64,000 bases of DNA, taken from the NCBI GenBank assembly GCA_965220385.1, contig OZ244825.1, forward strand, positions 5,704,001 to 5,768,000. The letters run 5' to 3'. Every line of letters starts with the position of its first letter. The first letter of the stretch is position 1. Made by a program: the position numbers and the translations under genes. The notes below the pieces were generated by a model. It searched no databases. It saw only the letters and a list, made by a program, of their open reading frames with translations, and had not been told where the DNA came from. This DNA comes from PCPOR2b sp965220385. Its GTDB lineage: Bacteria; Poribacteria; WGA-4E; PCPOR2b. This document shows, piece after piece, positions 25,739 to 33,743 of the stretch.

Positions 25739-26593
25739 TCACCTTCGTGCTTTGATTTCTCCCCATTTAACGGCTATTTTACCGGTAGGTTCGACCGCAG
25801 CGACTGGCGCATACTTGTCGAGTGACTTGCCCCGGTCCCCTAACTCTTTGGCTTCTTTAACTTGAGCGGCGGTCAGTGCGTGGCTGAGGACCACCACTTC
25901 ATCCATGACACCTTGGACGTATCCCAACTGATCTCTGCGTACCTTGCCGGCGTCCGGGTCACGCAAATCGTGACCAATGGTCAACGGGAAGTCAGTTGGT
26001 CGAAACACTCCTCTCTGTGCCTGAACGATTTTTTCTTTTCCGTTGGTATAAACTCTGACCTCCTTGCCATCTGCAACCCCGGCAACGTGATACCAATCGT
26101 TTGCTACAAGAAAATCTGGATCCACCGCAGCCGTTCGTCCATCTTCCGTATTGGCATCAAATGCGAACCCGCCCAGTTTAAACCCTTCACGAAACGTTCG
26201 CAGTGAATAAGAAGCCCAAAATCGCTTGTTTGACTCCTTGAAAGGCGCGTTTTTCCAGACCAAGGACTGATCTCTTCCGAAATCGGGTCGCGTAAATTTA
26301 ACCCAGCACATCAACGTGACCTGATCCGTCGCATTCAGACTGTCGTCATGGGGAACCTCAAAGTAGGAGTCCGCCCCTTCCTCCAGTATGACACCGCCGG
26401 CAACCTTCCCCTTTGGCGTCCAACCGGCGCCCCCTTTGAAGTCGCCGTGGTTGCTATTTGGAGAAGAATCCCTATGCGCATTTGCTTTGACATCAAACGT
26501 CCAATAACCGAGGAGCTTGGCATCAACATCTATCAGAAAAGAACCGAGAAGGAAGATGAGTATTCCCCCGAAAATGATAAATCGTCGAGACAT
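25739..26593 (-). CDS. Exported LamG/concanavalin-fold protein with W-G-x-[IL]-K tail
   Basis: This is the last of seven tandem paralogues by transcription order (284 residues). A signal peptide (FLIDVDA) is followed directly by LLGYWTFDVK and a Laminin_G_3 jelly-roll. Landmarks are EVPHDDSLNATDQVTLMCWV, RFWASYSLR, WYHVAGVADGKEVRVYTNGKEK and MDEVVVLSHALTAAQVKEA. The tail is VEPTGKIAVKWGEIKARR. LamG domains bind carbohydrate or protein ligands outside the cell; no catalytic motif is visible. AGGAGG precedes the start. The terminus lies 107 nt from tRNA-Leu. Confidence 0.88.
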   Translation of the reverse strand: MSRRFIIFGGILIFLLGSFLIDVDAKLLGYWTFDVKANAHRDSSPNSNHGDFKGGAGWTPKGKVAGGVILEEGADSYFEVPHDDSLNATDQVTLMCWVKFTRPDFGRDQSLVWKNAPFKESNKRFWASYSLRTFREGFKLGGFAFDANTEDGRTAAVDPDFLVANDWYHVAGVADGKEVRVYTNGKEKIVQAQRGVFRPTDFPLTIGHDLRDPDAGKVRRDQLGYVQGVMDEVVVLSHALTAAQVKEAKELGDRGKSLDKYAPVAAVEPTGKIAVKWGEIKARR

Positions 26594-26658
26594 TGGTCGT
26601 ACCTCCTGTTAGTCGAATTAACTTCCGCTAAGGTGTTGAAAGCCTAACAAATATTAAA

Positions 26659-27534
26659 CTACTTTGCCGTTTTAATCTCACCCCATTTAATCGCTAATTT
26701 GTCTTGAGGCTCCACTCCGAAAACGGGCTGGAAGCTCTCAAGTGACTTCCCTCTTTCGCCCAGATCCATTGCTTCTTTAATTTGACCCGCGGTCAGTGCA
26801 TGGTCTAAAATCACCACTTCATCCATGATGCCCCGAACGAACCCCAGAAAGTGTCGCGCAACGGGTTCATCCGGATCGCGTAGATCAAACCCGATTGTCA
26901 AAGGGTCATCAGAATGTTGAAATACGCCCCGCTGGTTGCCAACTGCTTTCTCTTTTCCGTTGGTGTAGACTTTAACCGTTGTACCATCAGCAGTTCCTGC
27001 AACGTGATACCATTCATCCACGACGAGCGGAAAATCTGGATCAATTGCAGCTGCTCGTGCTTCCGTCATATTTGCGTCAAACGAGAAAGAACCTCGATTA
27101 ATCCCGGGGCGATAGAGCCGCAAGGCGTACGAAGTCCAGAATCGCTTGTTTTCCGCAAAAGGAGCATTTTTCCAAATCAAGGAACCATCCTCACCAAAAC
27201 CTTCAAAAGCGCCGGGATCCGTAAATTTGACCCAGCACATCATGGTAATTTGCCCTGTCTTCACGTTCAGACTTTCATGATGAGGGACTTCGAGCCAAGC
27301 TTCTTGCGCGTTCTCCAGTTGTAGTCCTCCACGGACTTTGCCCTTGTCCGTCCATTGTGCTTCACCGATGAACGCCTTGGTTTCCCCATCGTTGCGGTTT
27401 GGGGAGAGATCCTTTCCTAGATTATTTTTATCCTCGAAAGCCCAATAACCGAGGAGTTTGGCATCGGTGGTAGTTAAGGGACGACAGAAAAGATAGATTA
27501 ACAGAGCACCAAAAAATAACATAATACGCAACAT
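26659..27534 (-). CDS. Exported LamG/concanavalin-fold protein with W-G-x-[IL]-K tail
   Basis: This 291-residue paralogue has a signal peptide ending in TTDA and begins its mature part with KLLGYWAFEDK. Its LamG core has the array landmarks, with a small insertion (KTGQITMMCWV, DPGAFEGFGEDG) relative to its neighbours. The FVRGIMDEVVILDHALTAGQIKEAM helix precedes the tail VEPQDKLAIKWGEIKTAK. CAGGAGGG lies before the ATG. As elsewhere in the array the domain is a single jelly-roll spanning nearly the whole protein, which suggests a simple surface or periplasmic binding unit. Confidence 0.88.
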   Translation of the reverse strand: MLRIMLFFGALLIYLFCRPLTTTDAKLLGYWAFEDKNNLGKDLSPNRNDGETKAFIGEAQWTDKGKVRGGLQLENAQEAWLEVPHHESLNVKTGQITMMCWVKFTDPGAFEGFGEDGSLIWKNAPFAENKRFWTSYALRLYRPGINRGSFSFDANMTEARAAAIDPDFPLVVDEWYHVAGTADGTTVKVYTNGKEKAVGNQRGVFQHSDDPLTIGFDLRDPDEPVARHFLGFVRGIMDEVVILDHALTAGQIKEAMDLGERGKSLESFQPVFGVEPQDKLAIKWGEIKTAK

Positions 27535-27630
27535 TGATTACCCTCCTGTCTATAACCGCAGCAAAATTCGTGAGAATACGGGTAGTCTCGAAACCTTTAT
27601 GGTGAATTAGGGAGCAACTAACCTAAATCG

Positions 27631-28488
27631 CTATCTCCCCGCTTTAATCGCGCCCCACTGAGTGGTTAACTTGCTCTCGGGTTCAACAGCAAAGATGGGA
27701 TCGTACCCCTCAAGCGGCTTCCCTTTCTCGCCCAATTCCATTGCATCCTTGATTTCGGCCCCGGTTAACGCCTTATCAGCGACTATAACCTCATCCATGA
27801 CACCGTTCATAAAAGCAAAATGTATTAATATGGGGCGCAAATCATGCCCAATCGTTAGGGGCAAATCGGAAGCCTGAAACTCGCCCCTTTGGGGTCCCTT
27901 CCCCGTCTCTTTCCCGTTGGTATAGACTCGGATTTCTGTACCATCAGCGGTCGCTGCGATGTGAAACCATTCTTTCTCCAGTTGATCCACTTCCGGAAAT
28001 TTCTTATCAACGACTGCGCTACGACCCTCCGTCATATTGGCGTCAAATCCGAAACTACCGAATTGCGATTTAGGACGCCATATACGCAAGGCGTAAGACG
28101 CCCAAAAGCGTTTGTTTGTTTCAAATGGTCCATATTTCCAGATTAAAGATTGTTCCCGACCATCACCTGTAAAATCGCCGGGATTACCAAATTTTGCCCA
28201 ACACATTAGTGTAATCTGGTCCTTCACATTGAGGCTATTATCGTGTGGGACTTCAAGCCAAGAATTACCGTCAAATTTGATCCCGCCCCCAACTTTACCC
28301 TTTGCAATCCATTCCGCTGAACCTTCCCCCTTTAGTTCTCCATGATTTCGATTCGGGGAAGAATCCTTACCAATTTCGTTTTTGCTCTTGAAAGCCCAAT
28401 AACCGAGGACTTTCGCGTCAGCTTTCATCGTCAAACAAAATAGAAGGCAAGTTAACGAAAGCGAAGTACCTAAAGCGGCACGAAACAT
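27631..28488 (-). CDS. Exported LamG/concanavalin-fold protein with W-G-x-[IL]-K tail
   Basis: The 285-residue paralogue has a signal peptide ending MKADA and LamG residues 26-250. It is closest to the next gene upstream (28561-29418): both have FETNKRFW-SYALR-WRPKS, PQRGEFQASDLPLTIGHDLRPI and ADKALT. They probably come from the most recent duplication in the array. The tail is VEPESKLTTQWGAIKAGR. AAAAGGAG lies before the start. Confidence 0.88.
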   Translation of the reverse strand: MFRAALGTSLSLTCLLFCLTMKADAKVLGYWAFKSKNEIGKDSSPNRNHGELKGEGSAEWIAKGKVGGGIKFDGNSWLEVPHDNSLNVKDQITLMCWAKFGNPGDFTGDGREQSLIWKYGPFETNKRFWASYALRIWRPKSQFGSFGFDANMTEGRSAVVDKKFPEVDQLEKEWFHIAATADGTEIRVYTNGKETGKGPQRGEFQASDLPLTIGHDLRPILIHFAFMNGVMDEVIVADKALTGAEIKDAMELGEKGKPLEGYDPIFAVEPESKLTTQWGAIKAGR

Positions 28489-28560
28489 TAAAAATTCTCC
28501 TTTTACCTTAGAGACAGATTAGGCAGGGGGTACATGTCTGATTTTAGACACAAACAACCC

Positions 28561-29418
28561 CTACTGTCTCGCTTTAATCGCGCCCCATTGGGTGGCCAAT
28601 TTGTCTTCGGGTTGAACAGCAAAGATGGGATTGTACCCCTCGATTGACTTCCCTTTCTCACCCAATTCCATTGCTTCTTTGATTTCCGCAGCGGTCAACG
28701 CTTTATCGGCGACCACAACTTCATCCATAACCCCGTTCACATAAGCGTGATGCGCCAATATGGGACGCAAATCATGACCGATCGTTAGGGGCAGGTCAGA
28801 AGCCTGGAACTCGCCTCTTTGGGGTCCCTTCCCTGTCTCTTTGCCGTTGGTATAGACTCGGATTTCCGTCCCATCGGCGGTCGCTGCAATATGATACCAG
28901 TCTTTTTCTACGTCACCTTGTTCAGGAAATTCTTTGTCGACAGCCGCACTGCGTCCCTTTGTCATATTGGCATCGAACCCGAAACTACCGAAGTCTGATT
29001 TGGGACGCCAGACGCGCAAGGCGTAAGATGTCCAAAAGCGTTTGTTTGTTTCAAATGGCCCATACTTCCAGATTAAGGACTGCTCTCGACCACCGCCCGG
29101 GGCAAAATCGCCAGGCGCACTAAATTTAACCCAACACATCAGGGTTACTTGATCTTTGAGGTTAAGACTGTCATCATGAGGGACTTCAAGCCAACCATTA
29201 CTGAGTTCTAATCCGCCGCCCACCTTGCCTTTTGCAGTCCATTCGGCGGTGCCTTGTCCCTTCAACTCTCCATCGTTGCGGAATGGTCCCGAATCCTTGC
29301 CAATATCATTTTTGGTATTGAAAGCCCAGTAGCCGCGGACTTTTGCATCAGCATTCATCGTTGACCAACACAAAAGGCAGCATAACAAAATCCCAGCACT
29401 TAGAATGATGCGAAACAT
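28561..29418 (-). CDS. Exported LamG/concanavalin-fold protein with W-G-x-[IL]-K tail
   Basis: The 285-residue protein begins MFRIILSAGILLCCLLCW, a typical signal peptide ending MNADA. An in-frame ATG 18 nt upstream overlaps the ribosome site AAAGGAG, so 29418 is the better start. The LamG core is nearly co-linear with the neighbour at 27631-28488. It has VRGYWAF where the others have LGYWAF. The tail is VQPEDKLATQWGAIKARQ. No catalytic residues are recognisable. Confidence 0.88.
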   Translation of the reverse strand: MFRIILSAGILLCCLLCWSTMNADAKVRGYWAFNTKNDIGKDSGPFRNDGELKGQGTAEWTAKGKVGGGLELSNGWLEVPHDDSLNLKDQVTLMCWVKFSAPGDFAPGGGREQSLIWKYGPFETNKRFWTSYALRVWRPKSDFGSFGFDANMTKGRSAAVDKEFPEQGDVEKDWYHIAATADGTEIRVYTNGKETGKGPQRGEFQASDLPLTIGHDLRPILAHHAYVNGVMDEVVVADKALTAAEIKEAMELGEKGKSIEGYNPIFAVQPEDKLATQWGAIKARQ

Positions 29419-29492
29419 TGGACATTCTCCTTTCATCTTAAAGCCAAATCGGGTAATGAACGGATGTGTTTAATTTTAGATGCAGCGAATCG

Positions 29493-30353
29493 TTACTTTC
29501 CTGCTTTAATCTCACCCCATTGGGTGGCTAATTTACCTTCGGGTTCAACAGCGAAGACGGGATTGAACCCCTCAAGTGACCTCCCTTTGTTACCCAAATC
29601 CATCGCTGCATTGATTTGAGCCTCGGTCAGTGCTGTATCTACAATTACAACTTCATCAATGATCCCATAGAGAAACTCACGCCCAGCTAGCAAGCCGGGA
29701 CGTAAATCGTAGCCAATCGTTAGGGGGAGGTCTGTTGCTTGAAACTCCCCTCGTTGCGGGGCAGCTTTCTTCTCTTTTCCATCGGTATAAATCCGGACTT
29801 CTGTTCCATCGGCGACACCCGCGATGTGATACCACGTTTTGTCCGCATCCCCTGGATCAGGAAAGTCCGGATCTGCTGCCGCACTCCGACCACCTACCAA
29901 GTTGGCATCAAACCCGAAGCTACCAAACTTGGTATGCCTACGCCATACCCGCAAGGCATAAGAGGTCCAGAATCGCTTGTTTGTGGCAAAGGGACCATTC
30001 TTCCAAACAAGGGTTTGATCTCGGCCGGTACCACCAAATGGATCACCCTCGCCGCTAAATTGAACCCAACACATCATGGTAATCTGATCCTTCACATTGA
30101 GGCTATCATCGTGAGGTACTTCAAGCCAACCGTCTTTCAATTTCAACCCGCCACCCACTTTGCCTCGTGCAATCCAATCCGCAGTTCCGTTGCCTTTCAC
30201 TTCTCCATCGTTGCGGTTCGGAGAGGAATCCTTGCCAAGATCATTTTTGCTGTTGAAAGCCCAGTAGCCGAGAAGTTTGGCATCAACAGTGATCAAGGGA
30301 AAGCAGAGACAGCAGATGATGACACAACCCAAAATAATCAATCGTCGAGACAT
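29493..30353 (-). CDS. Exported LamG/concanavalin-fold protein with W-G-x-[IL]-K tail
   Basis: This is a 286-residue paralogue. The signal peptide MSRRLIILGCVIICCLCFPLITVDA is followed by KLLGYWAFNSKND. The LamG landmarks are complete (VPHDDSLNVKDQITMMCWV, RFWTSYALRVWRR, WYHIAGVADGTEVRIYTDGKEK, GIIDEVVIVDTALTEAQI). The tail is VEPEGKLATQWGEIKAGK, the closest to the array consensus. AAAGGAG before 30353 decides the start over the ATGs 18-21 nt upstream. Confidence 0.88.
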   Translation of the reverse strand: MSRRLIILGCVIICCLCFPLITVDAKLLGYWAFNSKNDLGKDSSPNRNDGEVKGNGTADWIARGKVGGGLKLKDGWLEVPHDDSLNVKDQITMMCWVQFSGEGDPFGGTGRDQTLVWKNGPFATNKRFWTSYALRVWRRHTKFGSFGFDANLVGGRSAAADPDFPDPGDADKTWYHIAGVADGTEVRIYTDGKEKKAAPQRGEFQATDLPLTIGYDLRPGLLAGREFLYGIIDEVVIVDTALTEAQINAAMDLGNKGRSLEGFNPVFAVEPEGKLATQWGEIKAGK

Positions 30354-30441
30354 CAGTAACACTCCTTTCATCAAAACAGTCTATCTACCCACCTTATGTT
30401 ATGGGACGATAGATAGGATTAAATTGTGTTATTGGTCCGTT

Positions 30442-31308
30442 TCACCTGTTTCTGGCTTTTAGTTCCCCCCATTTGACGGCTAGCTTGCCTTGGGGGGCAA
30501 CGTCAAAGAGCAACTGGAAATCCTCAAGCGATTTCCCTTTTTCACCTAACTTCATTGCTTCTTTAACTTGGGCTTGGGTTATTGCCTTATCAAGAATAAT
30601 CACTTCATCGAGGAGTCCAAAATGGTAAGGTTTGGACCCACCTCGGTCGGGTGGAATACGCAGATCAAAGCCGATGGTTAACACCTGCTCCGAAGGTTTG
30701 AACTCGCCCCGCTGGTCGGCGATGGCTTTTTCTACCCCATTGGTATAGAGTCGAACCTTTGAGCCATCAGCGGTAGCCGCAATATGATACCACTCGTTTA
30801 CTTCGGGGTGGTCTTTATCTCCGGGGGCTGTAAACACGCGCCCCTCAGTCATTTGGGCTTCGAATATAAAACTTCCCAACTTCTTTCTTGGACGAAGCTT
30901 TGCCAGCGAATAGGAGGTCCAAAATCGCCGGTCTTTCTGATCCCCTTCTAATATAAAGGGACCATTCTTGTAAATCAAGGACACCTCGCTGGATTCGCCT
31001 AAGGCACCGGCGTCAAAATTTGCCCAACACATCAGGGTAATCTGGTTCTTAGCGTTGAGACTGTCATCATGCGGGACTTCAAGCCATGAGATACCATCCA
31101 ATTTCAAGGCACCACCGACCTGTCCCTTCACATCAAAGGCAGCAGCCTTTTTCGGCTCGCCGTGATTATCAAAGCCCGAAGAGTCCTTCCCTAATTTATC
31201 TTTGTCGTCAAACATCCAGTAACCGAGGGCTTTGGCGTCAACGTGGCTAGGCAATACACTGAGAACATAGATGCACAGAAACACAAGAATTGATCTAATG
31301 CGATACAT
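30442..31308 (-). CDS. Exported LamG/concanavalin-fold protein with W-G-x-[IL]-K tail
   Basis: The 288-residue paralogue has a signal peptide ending SHVDA, then KALGYWMFDDKDK. It carries a longer loop after the first half (FILEGDQKDRRFWTSYSL), shared only with the gene at 31399-32268. These two form a subgroup. The tail is VAPQGKLAVKWGELKARNR. The start at 31308 has AAAAGGAGGG. An in-frame ATG 42 nt upstream lies inside a terminator hairpin and is rejected. Confidence 0.88.
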   Translation of the reverse strand: MYRIRSILVFLCIYVLSVLPSHVDAKALGYWMFDDKDKLGKDSSGFDNHGEPKKAAAFDVKGQVGGALKLDGISWLEVPHDDSLNAKNQITLMCWANFDAGALGESSEVSLIYKNGPFILEGDQKDRRFWTSYSLAKLRPRKKLGSFIFEAQMTEGRVFTAPGDKDHPEVNEWYHIAATADGSKVRLYTNGVEKAIADQRGEFKPSEQVLTIGFDLRIPPDRGGSKPYHFGLLDEVIILDKAITQAQVKEAMKLGEKGKSLEDFQLLFDVAPQGKLAVKWGELKARNR

Positions 31309-31326
31309 GGATAGCCCTCCTTTTGT

Positions 31327-31369
31327 GAAAAAACCCACTATCCATCTCAATACGGGTCAGATAGTGGGT
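31327..31369 (-). terminator. Intrinsic terminator between two LamG genes
   Basis: On the minus strand ACCCACTATC (31369-31360) pairs with GATAGTGGGT (31342-31333) and is followed by six T residues. It sits just upstream of the ribosome site of the LamG gene ending at 30442. Transcription of the array may therefore be attenuated here. Confidence 0.7.
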
Positions 31370-31398
31370 CTAGGGTATTTACACAGCATGCAAGCAGC

Positions 31399-32268
31399 TT
31401 ACTGTCTTGTCGATTTAATTGCGCCCCACTGCGTGGCTAATTTACCTTCGGTTTCAACCGAAAAAATCTCCACCATCTCGGTGAGCGACTTCCCTCTTTC
31501 ACCGAGATTAAACGCTTCTTGAACCTGAGCCGGAGTCAGTGCCTGATCGAGAACCATCACCTCATCTATGGTGCCTCGCAGGTGGCGCCTCGCACCACCG
31601 ACACGCTCCACCGGAACGCGGTGATCGTAACCGATTGTCAAAGACTGCTCGGAGTTCCTAAACGGACCCCGCTGTGCACCCTTCGCTCTCTCTTTACCGT
31701 CTCGGTAGATTTTAATTTCGGTGCCATCCGCCACCGCTGCAACGTGGTGCCAAGCATTTGCTTCGGGGATCAGTGGATCCCCGGGCAACACAGCCGATCT
31801 GCCGCCTTCTGTGTTTGCATCGAACCCAAAAGTGCCGCATGCGCATCTATCACGCCACTTGACCAATCCGTAAGATGACCAAAACGTCCGGTCCTTCTTG
31901 TCACCTTCCAGTATAAAGGGACCGTTTTTGTAGATTAAACTCTGTTCTTCCGCGGGACCGCTAAAACTAATCCAACACATCAGAGTGACTTGGTCTTTGA
32001 CATTCAGGCTGTTGTCGTGGGGGACCTCAAGATAGTGTGGCGCTTGGTCTCCGCCTCCTGTTAGATTCAAAGCACCGCCGACCTTCCCCTGCCGTGTCCA
32101 AGCCCCTGCTTTCAACTCTCCATCGTTGCGGAAGTGTGACAAATCCTCTCCGACCTTCTTTTCGTCGTCGAAGGTCCAGTAGCCGAGGACTTTGGCACCC
32201 GCATCTATTGGTAGGAACAAGCAGATTAACGAGATGCAAACTAAAAATAATAAAAAGATACGAGTCAT
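31399..32268 (-). CDS. Exported LamG/concanavalin-fold protein with W-G-x-[IL]-K tail (first LamG gene)
   Basis: The 289-residue paralogue has a signal peptide ending PIDAGA, followed by KVLGYWTFDDEKK. It carries the FILEGDKKDRTFWSSYGL loop. CACGTFGF, with two Cys, replaces the usual GSF-F segment and is unique in the array. The tail VETEGKLATQWGAIKSTRQ lacks the Pro found in the other 13 tails. AGGGAGG precedes the start. It lies 106 nt downstream of the ThuA-like gene, behind that gene's terminator. Confidence 0.88.
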   Translation of the reverse strand: MTRIFLLFLVCISLICLFLPIDAGAKVLGYWTFDDEKKVGEDLSHFRNDGELKAGAWTRQGKVGGALNLTGGGDQAPHYLEVPHDNSLNVKDQVTLMCWISFSGPAEEQSLIYKNGPFILEGDKKDRTFWSSYGLVKWRDRCACGTFGFDANTEGGRSAVLPGDPLIPEANAWHHVAAVADGTEIKIYRDGKERAKGAQRGPFRNSEQSLTIGYDHRVPVERVGGARRHLRGTIDEVMVLDQALTPAQVQEAFNLGERGKSLTEMVEIFSVETEGKLATQWGAIKSTRQ

Positions 32269-32327
32269 AATAATCCTCCCTAATATCCTTAGCTATCCTC
32301 CTTTAATCTTTATGAAAATTGTGGAAA

Positions 32328-32350
32328 GGGGGCAAGTTTAACTTGCCCCC
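32328..32350 (-). terminator. Hairpin terminator after the ThuA-like gene
   Basis: GGGGGCAAG and CTTGCCCCC form a perfect 9-bp GC-rich stem with loop TTTAA. On the minus strand it is followed by TTTCC. It lies 25 nt past the ThuA-like stop, so the LamG genes are probably transcribed by readthrough or from a promoter I could not locate. Confidence 0.7.
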
Positions 32351-32374
32351 AAGTATTGAGTTGACGTTTGTTTT

Positions 32375-33301
32375 CTATCGACCGGTCTTGATCTGCGCCC
32401 AAGTCATGGGTAGCTTTGTCTTTGGGTTCACTGACCGAAGGTTCGCGTCCTCAAACCAATCGATCATGTTCCGCCAGAGGAGCCATGAATTCCCTTGGCC
32501 AAGCTCCTTCTGACCGAAGCCCATGTTCATATTGGTGATTTCGGCACTGCCGCTCAGGACATAAGCCCCTCTTTGAACCCGTCCATAGACAATAATGGCA
32601 ATATTGGGATCGCCGATATCTTCGGCTGCCACCTCAGCGTGTCCGGGCAACAGACCTACATCGTAACCGGGAAAATCCCCGTCGCCTACGAAGGTCGGAT
32701 CTGGAGACTTAGAGGTATCGATGATGCCACCTACCATATCTTTGGTCAGCGGGGTGCCCTCAACGTACGCAAGGCAGCATTTGTCCGCCACAGGGAACCC
32801 AGCCAATGCCTTGTCCATACCGTCCCAAAGGGCTACCAACGGTCTATCTTCGGGATCCCGACCGCCGGTGCTGATGACGCCATGACCTTCGTCCATGAAC
32901 TCCTTGAGTTTGTTACCATTTTTTTCAATCCACGCCTGCAGGTCTGGACTATCCCGCCAAATGTGGTAATTGAATACAATAACATCCCATTCGCCACTCC
33001 AGAGTTCCCTTTCAAATCTTGCGATATCGTCGCCAATGATCTCTAGGAAGTCTTTACCTTCTGTAAAGCCAAACTGCTTGAAGATCGCGTCATACCACGT
33101 ACCTTGAAGCGCGGTTGGAATTTTTCCGCCATCAAATGCAGCAGGATCTCGAGCGGGCGGTCCCCAAACACCCCAGCTTTCGGGCGTGTTGTTAAACACT
33201 AAAAATGTGACGTCACGTGCCTCAACGGCTGAGGGTAAGCTCCAAATGGCTCCAATCGTGAGGAGCGTTATAAGGATTAAAGATACTTTTATCCGTAACA
33301 T
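32375..33301 (-). CDS. Exported ThuA-like (type 1 glutamine amidotransferase-fold) protein with W-x-x-I-K tail
   Basis: The 308-residue protein has a signal peptide (about 1-28, ending VEARD). Its ThuA-like alpha/beta domain has VTFLVFNNTPESWG, WDVIVFNYHIWRD and a G-H-G-VISTGG turn where amidotransferases have the nucleophile elbow. No Cys occupies that elbow, so amidotransferase chemistry is unlikely. ThuA-like proteins are associated with sugar use (trehalose and others). It ends NPKTKLPMTWAQIKTGR, the same tail as the LamG and propeller proteins. TGGAGG lies before 33301. Confidence 0.82.
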   Translation of the reverse strand: MLRIKVSLILITLLTIGAIWSLPSAVEARDVTFLVFNNTPESWGVWGPPARDPAAFDGGKIPTALQGTWYDAIFKQFGFTEGKDFLEIIGDDIARFERELWSGEWDVIVFNYHIWRDSPDLQAWIEKNGNKLKEFMDEGHGVISTGGRDPEDRPLVALWDGMDKALAGFPVADKCCLAYVEGTPLTKDMVGGIIDTSKSPDPTFVGDGDFPGYDVGLLPGHAEVAAEDIGDPNIAIIVYGRVQRGAYVLSGSAEITNMNMGFGQKELGQGNSWLLWRNMIDWFEDANLRSVNPKTKLPMTWAQIKTGR

Positions 33302-33743
33302 TGTCTTATCCTCCATAATTAAAGTGTCCATCCAAAAAATCCGAGGGAGTTACCTATATGTTGCGCCGGTCTTCCCATCTGACTTTCGGGATAGGTTTAT
33401 TAATCGTTTTCAACTTTTTGAGTTGGGTAGTATTGTCATCGACAATACCCCTTATATAATCCAATTTATCAGAATTGCAAGTGCGTGTCAACTGAAAAAT
33501 TACAAATTTTAAAAAAGTGTTAAGTAGATATGACGTTACACTTGGAGGAACAATCCTACAAATATAGCGTATCAGTACGCTTAAAATCCTCGCGGCCTGC
33601 TTCATGGTATCTAAATGGGAATCTATTGAGAAGCGCCGATAACCGATTCCATCTCCTTGTAAGCTACAAGACAATCCTTGACAAGAAACAGGAGATAGGC
33701 TAAAATTGCACGTGGAAAGCGAATCGACAGTCGGAGGAGAGCA
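33302..33743. promoter_or_regulatory. Divergent control region between the ThuA/LamG array and the sugar ABC operon
   Basis: No gene is supported in this 442-nt stretch. It holds a minus-strand promoter (TTGACA 33491-33486, 17-nt spacer, TAAATT 33468-33463). A 19-nt palindrome at 33430-33448 (GTATTGTC-ATC-GACAATAC) lies just past the expected minus-strand transcription start. A plus-strand TATAAT is at 33455-33460, with TTGTCA 16 nt before it. The near-consensus plus-strand promoter at 33678 is listed separately. The layout suggests shared regulation of both operons. Confidence 0.55.
33678..33706 (+). promoter_or_regulatory. Sigma70-type promoter of the sugar ABC operon
   Basis: TTGACA (33678-33683), a 17-nt spacer and TAAAAT (33701-33706), 38 nt before the first GTG of the operon. 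Confidence 0.7.
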
